Origin: Legionella rubrilucens | Lineage (GTDB): Bacteria; Pseudomonadota; Gammaproteobacteria; Legionellales; Legionellaceae | NCBI RefSeq assembly: GCF_001468125.1 | Contig: NZ_LNYT01000020.1 | Span: forward strand, 271,102 to 335,101 | Reading direction: 5' to 3' | Length of the DNA stretch: 64,000 nucleotides | In this document: one piece after another, positions 15,692 through 22,579 of the stretch | Numbering within the stretch: the stretch's first letter is position 1 | How the letters are laid out: every line of letters begins with the position of its first letter | Notes under the pieces: generated by a model | What the model saw: the letters and a program-made list of their open reading frames with translations, nothing else | Told to the model about the DNA's origin: nothing | Databases searched by the model: none | Translations under genes and position numbers: made by a program

Positions 15692-15868
15692 TGATTTACC
15701 TGGTTATTAATGATGATGTGCTCGAAGCACTCCTCGGGCGCAAGGCCGTAAAGACAACTCCTGATGGGGTTTCCCTGCTAAACGCTTTGCCATGGAATTA
15801 GGGAACAAGATGGCATATCACAAGACCTGTAGGTTTCGTCAGAATCGCACTGACTCTTCAGTTGTGTT
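15669..15868 (-). ncRNA. structured ~200-nt RNA 1 with hammerhead ribozyme
   Basis: A minus-strand RNA is predicted from a promoter at 15875-15902 to a terminator ending at 15669. Three parts are visible. The 5' part is a hammerhead ribozyme. The middle has interleaved complementary blocks: GCCA (15811-15814) with UGGC (15789-15792), and UUCCCU (15800-15805) with AGGGAA (15771-15776), a pseudoknot order. The 3' part has small hairpins, including GTGCT/AGCAC at 15718-15730, and the terminator. A second copy of the first two parts lies at 18428-18640. It runs into the gene order hypothetical-ssb-ardA, so it may be a leader or a separate RNA. Confidence 0.7.
15819..15866 (-). ncRNA. type I hammerhead ribozyme, copy 1
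   Basis: All core nucleotides of the hammerhead are present in order on the minus strand: stem I CACAA (15866-15862); CUGAAGA (15861-15855); stem II GUCAG/CUGAC with a 7-base loop UGCGAUU; GAA (15837-15835); stem III ACC/GGU closed by UACA with the required A15.1-U16.1 pair; C17 at 15824; stem I UUGUG (15823-15819). The open end is stem I, hence type I. Cleavage is predicted between 15824 and 15823. Copy 2 keeps the core and changes stems II and III in a compensatory way. Confidence 0.88.
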
Positions 15869-15874
15869 GCTTTT

Positions 15875-15902
15875 AGATTATCAAGCCAGAACTGGAAATC
15901 AA
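15875..15902 (-). promoter_or_regulatory. promoter of structured RNA 1
   Basis: On the minus strand TTGATT (15897-15902) and TAATCT (15875-15880) are separated by 16 bases. The start site would fall near 15868, right at the 5' arm of hammerhead stem I. Confidence 0.45.
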
Positions 15903-16015
15903 GCGCTTTTTCCAAATGATAGTAAATGAACTTATTTGAAAATTTATTAATACACAGTTTTCTGATAAGTGATACAATTCAAAGATTAGCTCCCCGTTAT
16001 TTGAGTATTATTTAG

Positions 16016-16552
16016 ATGATTAAAGCCTCCTCAAATGAGTTGCGTTTTTGTTTCAGACCAATGAATAAATCTCAACATGAACTTGTTCTGGCGTGGATTC
16101 ATCAGCCACATATTAATGAATGGCTTCATGGTGATGGTCTAAGTAATACGATTAAAGACATTGATCAATTTTTAAGTGATGGGGAATCGTGGGCTACTCA
16201 TTGGATAGCCTATGATAATGAAATCCCATTCGCTTATTTAATTACTTCTGAAATAGAGAAATCAGAAGAATATCTTGATGGTGCAGTTACTCTAGATTTA
16301 TTCATTTGCAGATTGGATTATATCGGTAAGGGATTATCAGTATGGATGATTCATGAGTTTATTTTAAGTCAATTTTCTGATGCAAAAATAGTGCTTATTG
16401 ATCCTGAGATCTCTAATGAGCGTGCGGTTCATGTTTATAAAAAGGTTGGTTTTGAAATTATTGGAGAATTTCTAGCTTCATGGCATCCAGTGCCACATTA
16501 TAAAATGAAATTGTGTATTGAAAAGCTAAAAAAACAAAAAGTGTCAGCCTAA
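16016..16552 (+). CDS. GNAT N-acetyltransferase, AAC(6')-like
   Basis: 178 residues of the GNAT fold. The acetyl-CoA site is YIGKGLSVWMIHEF (about residues 102-115), and motif B is the stretch DPEISNERAVHVYKKVGFE, which has the spacing seen in aminoglycoside 6'-N-acetyltransferases; HINEWLHGDG near the start is also like that group. The substrate may be an aminoglycoside, but GNAT members with this look also act on peptides or siderophores, so resistance cannot be claimed. The RBS is poor. It lies between the ribozyme RNA and the integrase genes and overlaps the integrase stop by 9 bases, tail to tail. Confidence 0.75.
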   Translation: MIKASSNELRFCFRPMNKSQHELVLAWIHQPHINEWLHGDGLSNTIKDIDQFLSDGESWATHWIAYDNEIPFAYLITSEIEKSEEYLDGAVTLDLFICRLDYIGKGLSVWMIHEFILSQFSDAKIVLIDPEISNERAVHVYKKVGFEIIGEFLASWHPVPHYKMKLCIEKLKKQKVSA

Positions 16553-17443
16553 ATAAATTTTGGTTATGGATACTCTGGAGTGGCCGAGGTCTCTACTTAT
16601 AATTCCACGGGCTTCACGATCTATTGCTTTTTCTGATTGAGACAAATATTTAGATGATTTTCCACCCTCAATTGGACATTTTAATGACTGTTTATCTGGA
16701 GAAAGCTGACTCGTGATTTCATGATATCTTTTTTGAGCATAGGCATGACGCAGACCATGGCACTTTTTAAGTCCCAGCTTTTCTGTTTCAGTTTGGTATT
16801 GCCTTAAATATTGTTTATAGGTTTTGCCTTTGGGGATCAATGATCGACCATGAGGTACTTGCTTAATCGCTTTTTCTAGCCATTCTTTTTGTTCATCGTT
16901 GGTGATATCTATGGATCTCCCAATACCGCCTTTTGTCCAGCTGGATTTTAATATTAGACGGTCCCCTCTCCAAGCATCACTGATAACTAATTTCATTGAC
17001 TCTTCACGGCGTAAACCAAAGAGGCATTGGGCCTCAAGAGATAGACGTATCATTGGATTTTCGCATTTTGAGAAATCTACGTTAGTGATGGCTTTGTTAT
17101 GTGTTGGCACATAATTCCGCTTGTCAATTTGATAATGATCATTGCTCGGCTTGATCAATTCTGGTTTATTGAGCCAGATAGATAACTTCCTTAGTTTAGA
17201 CATGTAATTTTTGATAGTAGCGGGGTTTTTACCCAGTTTTTTCCAGTGCTCTACTAACACATAAATGTGTTTTGATTTTAGCCCTTTAACATGAGCAACC
17301 ATAAAACCCTGGTCATGTAGATCCTTAATGCAGCGATTTAAGATATGGCGTGTGTCGGCTTTGCTGGCATGGGAATATACGCCTAACTCTTTGACACATT
17401 CATTGATCGAAAATAATGCGCTTTTCAGCTTTGATTTACTCAT
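16544..17443 (-). CDS. tyrosine recombinase (integrase), catalytically complete
   Basis: 299 residues. The catalytic residues are all visible: Arg145 in GLRREES, Lys171 in SWTKGG, His229 and Arg232 in CHGLRHAYA, His288 in LGHSRVS and Tyr297 in TKIYLG at the very C-terminus. Residues 1-110 form an SAM-like helical core-binding domain. It should cut and join DNA at the element's attachment site. Its start overlaps the stop of the upstream integrase-like gene by 8 bases, so the two are translated together. It lacks a good RBS of its own. Confidence 0.88.
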   Translation of the reverse strand: MSKSKLKSALFSINECVKELGVYSHASKADTRHILNRCIKDLHDQGFMVAHVKGLKSKHIYVLVEHWKKLGKNPATIKNYMSKLRKLSIWLNKPELIKPSNDHYQIDKRNYVPTHNKAITNVDFSKCENPMIRLSLEAQCLFGLRREESMKLVISDAWRGDRLILKSSWTKGGIGRSIDITNDEQKEWLEKAIKQVPHGRSLIPKGKTYKQYLRQYQTETEKLGLKKCHGLRHAYAQKRYHEITSQLSPDKQSLKCPIEGGKSSKYLSQSEKAIDREARGIISRDLGHSRVSITKIYLG

Positions 17444-18242
17444 GGAGGTATGCCCATAGTGTGTTGCGGGATTTTATTCCCAGTTCATCATGTAATACTA
17501 AACAGGTTTGGTAGTTGCCCAGAATCGGTAGTAAGTATTCGTACATCTGTCTTGCATATAAATAACGCCAGGATTTTTTTATTGGGATGCTGTGGTCTAC
17601 CAGTGCATGATTCCAATCTAGCTTGATGCGTTTGTAGCTAAAAAAATGTACCAGGCTTTGCCTATTGGTTAGTTGTTCTAAATCAGACAGAATATTTTTT
17701 TGGATTTCATTTCTGATAGGAATGGTTCTATCCACCGAGTTAAAAGTGATCTCGCGTGTGAGCGAGAGTTTATGTTCTTTAATATGGATACCTGGCCTAA
17801 TATGTATTGCTTCACTAAAAGTTAGGCCAAATTGTGTTTGCAGTGCCATGATGATACGTGGTGTCCTATCAGAGAATGATTCCCAGAGGTTAGGTTGCCA
17901 TTTTAATCGTTGGCGTTTTGGCTTTTTTCTTTGCAATTGCAAGGATTTGTTATCAATATTGAGTATTTGACAATCAATATCCTGTAAATAATTTCTGATA
18001 ATTGTCATGTAACGCATAATCGTGGCGTCTTTGACACGGTCTTTTTTCCAATATTCAACCAGCTTTTGAATATGCTCTGATTTCATGACTTGCCATGAGG
18101 TAGGCACATCACCAATGCAAAATAAATCATCAATCATTTTTTGTATGACGTAAGCACGCTTTTTCTTTTCTTGATAGCTGCCTCGGTTATCAAGCTGAAA
18201 GTACCGATTAGCAGTTTGTCTTAAGGAATATTGTCTCATCAT
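17436..18242 (-). CDS. integrase-like protein with degenerate active site
   Basis: 268 residues homologous in layout to the following integrase: an N-terminal helical domain (AYVIQKMIDDLFCIGDVP), then a recombinase-like domain. The catalytic set is incomplete: GLTFSEA replaces GLRREES, so the first Arg is lost; KSWRYLYA keeps the second Arg but lacks its His; LGIKSRNTLWAYLHE keeps a Tyr but lost the His. It probably cannot cut DNA alone and may serve as a structural partner or directionality factor for the intact integrase translated from the overlapping gene. This role is inference. Confidence 0.75.
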   Translation of the reverse strand: MMRQYSLRQTANRYFQLDNRGSYQEKKKRAYVIQKMIDDLFCIGDVPTSWQVMKSEHIQKLVEYWKKDRVKDATIMRYMTIIRNYLQDIDCQILNIDNKSLQLQRKKPKRQRLKWQPNLWESFSDRTPRIIMALQTQFGLTFSEAIHIRPGIHIKEHKLSLTREITFNSVDRTIPIRNEIQKNILSDLEQLTNRQSLVHFFSYKRIKLDWNHALVDHSIPIKKSWRYLYARQMYEYLLPILGNYQTCLVLHDELGIKSRNTLWAYLHE

Positions 18243-18427
18243 CCAATCCGAAAATTCATTTGCCCTGTTTCTGGTTTAGTGTTGGTCGAGCGGCTCACTC
18301 AAAAATGAAACCTGGCAAAAGCCATAAAGCTCGAAGTTGGGGGGCAAAACAATCGTTATAAGGCAAACGATCTCGCCGATTATTACAGTTTTTCTAGTGG
18401 TTATTTCTCCTTATTTTGCTGATTAAT

Positions 18428-18454
18428 AAAAACGACAAGACAATGGGCCTTGTC
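18428..18454 (-). terminator. terminator of structured RNA 2
   Basis: GACAAG (18434-18439) pairs with CTTGTC (18449-18454) around a 9-base loop; on the minus strand it is followed by G and five T (18428-18432). It lies in the same relative position as the terminator of RNA 1. Confidence 0.6.
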
Positions 18455-18585
18455 ACAAGTCCATGGTCAAATTGAAATAAATTGACTTAAACTCCCGAGG
18501 GAGTTGCCCTGCCGGATGGCAGAGATTCCTAGATGGTTTTCCCGACTGAACGTCTAGCCACAGAGTTAGGGAATGAAGTGGCTTT

Positions 18586-18638
18586 GCACAAGACGTTGGA
18601 TACGTTTCGCTGGAATCACACCAGCTCTTCAGTTGTGC
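18586..18638 (-). ncRNA. type I hammerhead ribozyme, copy 2
   Basis: Minus strand: stem I GCACAA (18638-18633); CUGAAGA (18632-18626); stem II GCUGG/CCAGC with loop UGUGAUU; GAA (18608-18606); stem III ACGU/ACGU with a 5-base loop; C17 at 18592; stem I UUGUGC (18591-18586). The core is identical to copy 1. Stem II differs from copy 1 at two base pairs, stem III at one, each time on both sides, so pairing is preserved. Loop II keeps UGyGAUU, which would fit a tertiary contact. Cleavage is predicted between 18592 and 18591. Confidence 0.88.
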
Positions 18639-18691
18639 TTCATTAAAAAGTACCAAAGCGGTGCTTGCTGCGCAAGGGTTTGAAGAAGAGA

Positions 18692-18806
18692 ATTTTGTCC
18701 TGACGCCAGACGGGCGCCAGGACAAAATGCGCTAATGTTTTGATTTTACCCGGTAAAATCAAGGTTGGTTTTCTGCGTCACTGCACAAAATTGCAGTGAC
18801 GCAGAA
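18692..18806. repeat. cluster of three long inverted repeats (oriT or ssDNA-structure candidate)
   Basis: Three palindromes in 115 bases. IR1 (18692-18728) has 11 paired bases, one mismatch and 4 more pairs around a 5-base loop. IR2 (18740-18762) is TTGATTTTACC, C, GGTAAAATCAA, a perfect 11-base palindrome about one central base. IR3 (18771-18806) has 14 perfectly paired bases starting TTCTGCGTCACTGC around an 8-base loop. They lie upstream of RNA 2 and of a secreted-protein gene on the other strand. A transfer origin, a single-strand promoter or regulator binding sites are all possible. Confidence 0.75.
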
Positions 18807-19025
18807 CAGAGGAGTAGAATACGATGCATTAATGATTGGGTTATATATTGTCAAAGGATACTCTGAATCAGACTTACGTTCATTGCCCCTCAAAAATTTG
18901 TTTTGTGTAGTCTAAACTTGGAGGGATTATATGTATGCAGAAGAAGGATTAATATTAATTTTATAGAACTGGGGAACATGAAAATTTTTATTGGAATATC
19001 AAAAAAATAAGGGGGCATGACTCAC

Positions 19026-19454
19026 ATGAAGCATATCAGACTGTCTAAAATAGAAAAAATGAGCTTTTTTAAGGTTGTTCTTATTGTTATTTTTTTCTTC
19101 ACAGCAATAAACGCCTATGCAGGCAAGGAATCCTATCATATTAAATATCATAAAGATTCCAAAATAAAAAATGTATCTTTATCCAATATCGAGATATTAA
19201 TAGAGTTCCATCGTAATGGAAATTCAATTGGGAGAATTACTACAAAAACAAGTAATACTCAAGATATTAAGATAGACAACACTTATGGAAAAAATTTGAT
19301 TATTCATATCCTATCAATGAATATTGATGGAAAAAGGATAAGATGCTGGGGTGTATCAACACGTAAAACAAATACGATTGAGATTCAGTGTGATAAAGTT
19401 GTTTCATTGAAGAAGATGGAAGAAGAAACTAAGCCCTCTGATTCAATTAATTGA
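19026..19454 (+). CDS. small exported protein of unknown function
   Basis: 142 residues from ATG 19026; the ATG at 19017 is too close to the AAGGGGG box, which sits 9 bases before 19026. An N-terminal stretch, FFKVVLIVIFFFTAINAYAG, is a signal peptide or membrane anchor with a likely cut after AYA. The rest has alternating strands (IEILIEFHRNGNSIGRITT, NLIIHILSMNIDGKRIRCW) as in a small beta-sandwich, with two Cys residues. No family is recognised. It starts about 220 bases after the inverted-repeat cluster. Confidence 0.6.
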   Translation: MKHIRLSKIEKMSFFKVVLIVIFFFTAINAYAGKESYHIKYHKDSKIKNVSLSNIEILIEFHRNGNSIGRITTKTSNTQDIKIDNTYGKNLIIHILSMNIDGKRIRCWGVSTRKTNTIEIQCDKVVSLKKMEEETKPSDSIN

Positions 19455-19638
19455 GAAAGGGATGCGACAATCAATAATTCTCCTCAGTTCTTTTGATTAT
19501 GTCTTTTGGTTTTAAAACCCCATGACTTAGAAAGAATAAAAAAATCCAGGATTGCTGAGCTAAAATACTGACTATTGACACAGAGAATCATGTAGCATGA
19601 CACTATAAAGCACTCAAATTATCAGAAAAGAAACCAAA

Positions 19639-19848
19639 ATGACCAATAAAATTCGCGGTAAAGTAAAATGGTTTAATGAAGGCAAGGGCTTTGGCTTTAT
19701 TGAAAGTAGTGGCAAGGATTATTTTGTCCATTTCAGTGCTATACAAAGTAGCGGTTTTAAAACCCTTCCCGAAGGGGCAACCGTTCTATTTAAAGTAGGC
19801 AAAGGACAAAAAGGGCCGCAAGCAGAGGACGTTGAACTCGTTAAATAA
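19639..19848 (+). CDS. cold-shock-domain protein (CspA-like)
   Basis: 69 residues with both RNA-binding motifs of the cold-shock domain: GKGFGFIE (RNP1) and DYFVHFSAI (RNP2), plus KVKWFNE at the start. Such proteins bind single-stranded RNA or DNA and melt structure. Positioned 29 bases before phbB on the same strand, so it may head the same transcript. Given its place on a mobile element, it could act on element RNA or ssDNA; this is inference. Confidence 0.93.
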   Translation: MTNKIRGKVKWFNEGKGFGFIESSGKDYFVHFSAIQSSGFKTLPEGATVLFKVGKGQKGPQAEDVELVK

Positions 19849-19877
19849 TTAAATAACCAAATCAAGGAGGAAGGAAG

Positions 19878-20621
19878 GTGAACAAACGAATTGCTTTAGT
19901 AACGGGAGGAACTGGTGGCATTGGAACAGCCATATGTCAAGAAATGCAAAACCTCAATTATCAAGTGATTGCTTGCTACTTCAAACATGGCCATCACGAA
20001 TTAGCAAGAGAATGGCAGAAAAAACAATCCATGCAAGGATTTGATATCGACATTGCCTATGCGGATATTTCTTCCTTCAATGATTGTGAAAAATTAACGG
20101 ATTTGGTGATAGAGAAGTACGGCAAAATTGACGTTCTAGTTAATAATGCAGGCATTACTCATGATGCCAGCTTGAAAAAAATGACACCGGAACAATGGCA
20201 AGAAGTCATTAATGCTAATTTAAATAGCGTTTTTAATATGACGAAAACCGTATTATCCAACATGCTGGATAATGGTTATGGGCGTATTATCACAATCTCC
20301 TCCATTAATGGGCGCAAAGGGCAGTTCGGACAATGTAATTATGCCGCCAGTAAATCGGCGTTATATGGTTTTACCAAAAGCCTGGCGCAAGAAGTCGCAA
20401 AGAAAGGAATTACCGTGAACACGGTCTCCCCTGGCTACATTAATACGGAGATGCTTGCCGCGATGAGGGATGATGTTTTAGAAGCCATTGTCGCTCAAAT
20501 TCCTGTGGGGCGATTAGGCAAACCTCAGGAAATTGCTCGGGTCGTTGCTTTTCTTGCTGATGAACAAAGTGGCTTTATCACGGGTGCTAACTTTGATATC
20601 AATGGTGGACAATACATGTAA
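19878..20621 (+). CDS. phbB: acetoacetyl-CoA reductase (SDR family)
   Basis: 247 residues of the short-chain dehydrogenase fold: TGGTGGIG for NADP(H) binding, NNAGIT, catalytic Ser in ISSING, and YAASK with the Tyr/Lys pair. The sequence INGRKGQFGQCNYAASKSA is typical of PhaB-type reductases, which make (R)-3-hydroxybutyryl-CoA for polyhydroxybutyrate. The start is GTG, with CAAGGAGGAAGGAAG before it. It converges on the fabI-ackA-pta-phaC operon, whose last gene begins after a 49-base gap, supporting a PHB role. Confidence 0.9.
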   Translation: MNKRIALVTGGTGGIGTAICQEMQNLNYQVIACYFKHGHHELAREWQKKQSMQGFDIDIAYADISSFNDCEKLTDLVIEKYGKIDVLVNNAGITHDASLKKMTPEQWQEVINANLNSVFNMTKTVLSNMLDNGYGRIITISSINGRKGQFGQCNYAASKSALYGFTKSLAQEVAKKGITVNTVSPGYINTEMLAAMRDDVLEAIVAQIPVGRLGKPQEIARVVAFLADEQSGFITGANFDINGGQYM

Positions 20622-20670
20622 TTACTAAATGACCAAGAATACTTTTAAAGAAAAAATGACTTTTGGTTTA

Positions 20671-21426
20671 TTAGCCCTTAATATTGTAGCCGCTATCCAC
20701 ATAAAGAGTCTGACCAGTGATGGAGGCGGCTTTATCGGATACCAAAAATGAGGCTGTTTCACCAATGTCCTCTATTGTAACCAGTTGATGCAAGGGCGCT
20801 TCCTTTGCTGCCTGTTCCATCAGCGTATCAAAATCAGCTAAACCTGAGGCTGCACGAGTGCTTATTGGCCCTGGAGAAATGGCATTGACTCGAATCTTTT
20901 TACTGCCAAGTTCCATGGCGAGATAGCGTACTGAGGTTTCCAAAGCCGCTTTAACAGGCCCCATGAGATTGTAATTTTTGACCACTTTTTCGGCACCATA
21001 ATAACTCATGGTTATGATACTCCCTCCATCGACCATCAGTGGTTCAGCGGCTTTTGCCAATCGGATGAGCGAATGACAAGAAATATCCATCGCCATCATG
21101 AAGCCGTCTTTCGAGCAATCGACAACACGACCTTGTAAATCAGTTTTTGGTGCAAAGGCAATCGCATGGATAACAAAATCAAGACGACCCCAGCGGTCTT
21201 TTATTTTCTGAAATAGGGCATCAAATTGTTCCTTATCCGTCACGTCCAAAGGCATAACAATAGGAGATGACACTTTTTCAGCCAAAGGCTGTACATAGCC
21301 CCTGGTTTTCTCATTTTGATAGGTGATTGCCAATTCGCTGCCCGCTTCATGCAATGCTTTAGTACAACCCCATGCGATGGAGTACTCATTGGCAATTCCA
21401 ACAATCAATCCTTTTTTATTCTCCAT
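20671..21426 (-). CDS. fabI: enoyl-ACP reductase (FabI type)
   Basis: 251 residues of the divergent SDR class of FabI: GIANEYSIAWGCTKALHEAG at the nucleotide site, and SYYGAEKVVKNYNLMGPVKA with the Tyr-x6-Lys catalytic pair. It reduces enoyl-ACP in fatty-acid synthesis. As the last gene of a PHB/acetyl-phosphate operon it may be an accessory copy, either changing fluxes between PHB and fatty acids or replacing the host enzyme. It overlaps the ackA stop by 11 bases. Confidence 0.92.
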   Translation of the reverse strand: MENKKGLIVGIANEYSIAWGCTKALHEAGSELAITYQNEKTRGYVQPLAEKVSSPIVMPLDVTDKEQFDALFQKIKDRWGRLDFVIHAIAFAPKTDLQGRVVDCSKDGFMMAMDISCHSLIRLAKAAEPLMVDGGSIITMSYYGAEKVVKNYNLMGPVKAALETSVRYLAMELGSKKIRVNAISPGPISTRAASGLADFDTLMEQAAKEAPLHQLVTIEDIGETASFLVSDKAASITGQTLYVDSGYNIKG

Positions 21427-22579
21427 CAGCTTTTACTCCCGTTTGACGCTCAAGAAGTGACATGGCATGAATTGCCATCATGCGCTCTTCGTTAGCTGTA
21501 ACAACCCGTGTTTCAAAAGGTTTAAGAAATTTCAAATGACGCAAGATAGTGTTTCGCACAAAGGCTGAGTTCTCACCAATACCGCCCGTAAACACGATGG
21601 CATCCATCCCACCCAGGGTTACTGCCATCATCCCCATGAATTGGGCAGCTTTAAGGCAGAAATAATCTAATGCAAATTGTGCCCTTGTATCCTCACTGTC
21701 TTGCAAGATTTTCACATCATTGCTTAAGCCTGATAAGCCAAGAAGTCCAGATTCATTATAAAGAAGACGCTCAACCTCATCGGTAGATAAGCCTAAATGA
21801 CGCATCATAAACGTTACAGCGCCGGCATCAAGGTTCCCACAACGAGTTCCCATGGGTAATCCATCCAAGGCAGTCATGCCCATCGTCGTATCAATACTTA
21901 CTCCATTACGCATCGCACACAAACTTGCTCCATTGCCAAGATGGGCCGCAATAAGCCGTCCCTCAACTAATGAAGGCTCATACCGCCGCAAGGTGTGAAC
22001 AATCCATTCATACGATAATCCATGAAACCCATAACGACGAACACCTTGTTCCCTTATCTTTTGTGGCAATGCATACTCGGTGAACAAAGCCTTATGATGG
22101 GCATGAAACGCTGTATCAAAACAAGCAATTTGAAGTGCCTCTGGTTTCAGGGTACTGATGAATTCAATGGCTTTGAGATTATGGGGTTGGTGTAAAGGAG
22201 CCAATGGAGCTAATGCCCATAATTTCTGCATGACGTGTGGATTGACTATCACACTGTTTTTAAAGAGAGTCCCGCCATGGACAATGCGATGAGCAACTGC
22301 AGTCACCTGCCATTGTTCACTCAAAACCTCAATCCAGTTCAAAATAAGACGTAAGGCTTCTTCATGCGTACACTCATCAGAAAGGCTTTTTTTATCAACC
22401 TCTGTATTGCCGAGATTTGGTATTGCACCGATCGCTGTAAATGAAGGCTTGTTACCAATATCAGATACTTTCCCTTGAACCAACAGTTGTGGGTTTAATT
22501 GTCTTGAAAAAAGCTGAAATTTGACACTGGAAGAGCCTGCATTAATCACAAGGATACTGGCTTCTTGTACTTGGGTCAT
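21416..22579 (-). CDS. ackA: acetate kinase
   Basis: 387 residues of the ASKHA fold: INAGSSSVKFQLF at the start, AVAHRIVHGG, the catalytic region AHLGNGASLCA and VFTGGIGENS near the C-terminus. It interconverts acetyl phosphate plus ADP with acetate plus ATP. The gene overlaps the upstream phosphotransacetylase gene by 4 bases and fabI by 11. Paired with that enzyme, it gives ATP from acetyl-CoA-type thioesters. Confidence 0.94.
   Translation of the reverse strand: MTQVQEASILVINAGSSSVKFQLFSRQLNPQLLVQGKVSDIGNKPSFTAIGAIPNLGNTEVDKKSLSDECTHEEALRLILNWIEVLSEQWQVTAVAHRIVHGGTLFKNSVIVNPHVMQKLWALAPLAPLHQPHNLKAIEFISTLKPEALQIACFDTAFHAHHKALFTEYALPQKIREQGVRRYGFHGLSYEWIVHTLRRYEPSLVEGRLIAAHLGNGASLCAMRNGVSIDTTMGMTALDGLPMGTRCGNLDAGAVTFMMRHLGLSTDEVERLLYNESGLLGLSGLSNDVKILQDSEDTRAQFALDYFCLKAAQFMGMMAVTLGGMDAIVFTGGIGENSAFVRNTILRHLKFLKPFETRVVTANEERMMAIHAMSLLERQTGVKADGE

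Larger units (their letters stand above)
18428..18640 (-). ncRNA. structured ~210-nt RNA 2 with hammerhead ribozyme
   Basis: A second copy of the RNA at 15669-15868, placed upstream of the integrase pair. It has the hammerhead at its 5' end, then GCCA (18579-18582)/UGGC (18557-18560) interleaved with UUCCC (18569-18573)/GGGAA (18539-18543) in the same pseudoknot order, then a perfect hairpin ACTCCC/GGGAGT near 18491-18504 and the terminator. A weak promoter, TTGCGC-17-TACTTT (18647-18675), would start it near 18640. The first 115 bases align well with RNA 1 while the 3' third differs. A protein frame of 90 codons over it is not believed. Confidence 0.7.

Noticed and set aside
18453-18725. Minus-strand frame of 90 codons
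   Set aside because: It covers the second ribozyme RNA and part of IR1, has no RBS and no protein-like pattern. The RNA structure explains the conservation better.
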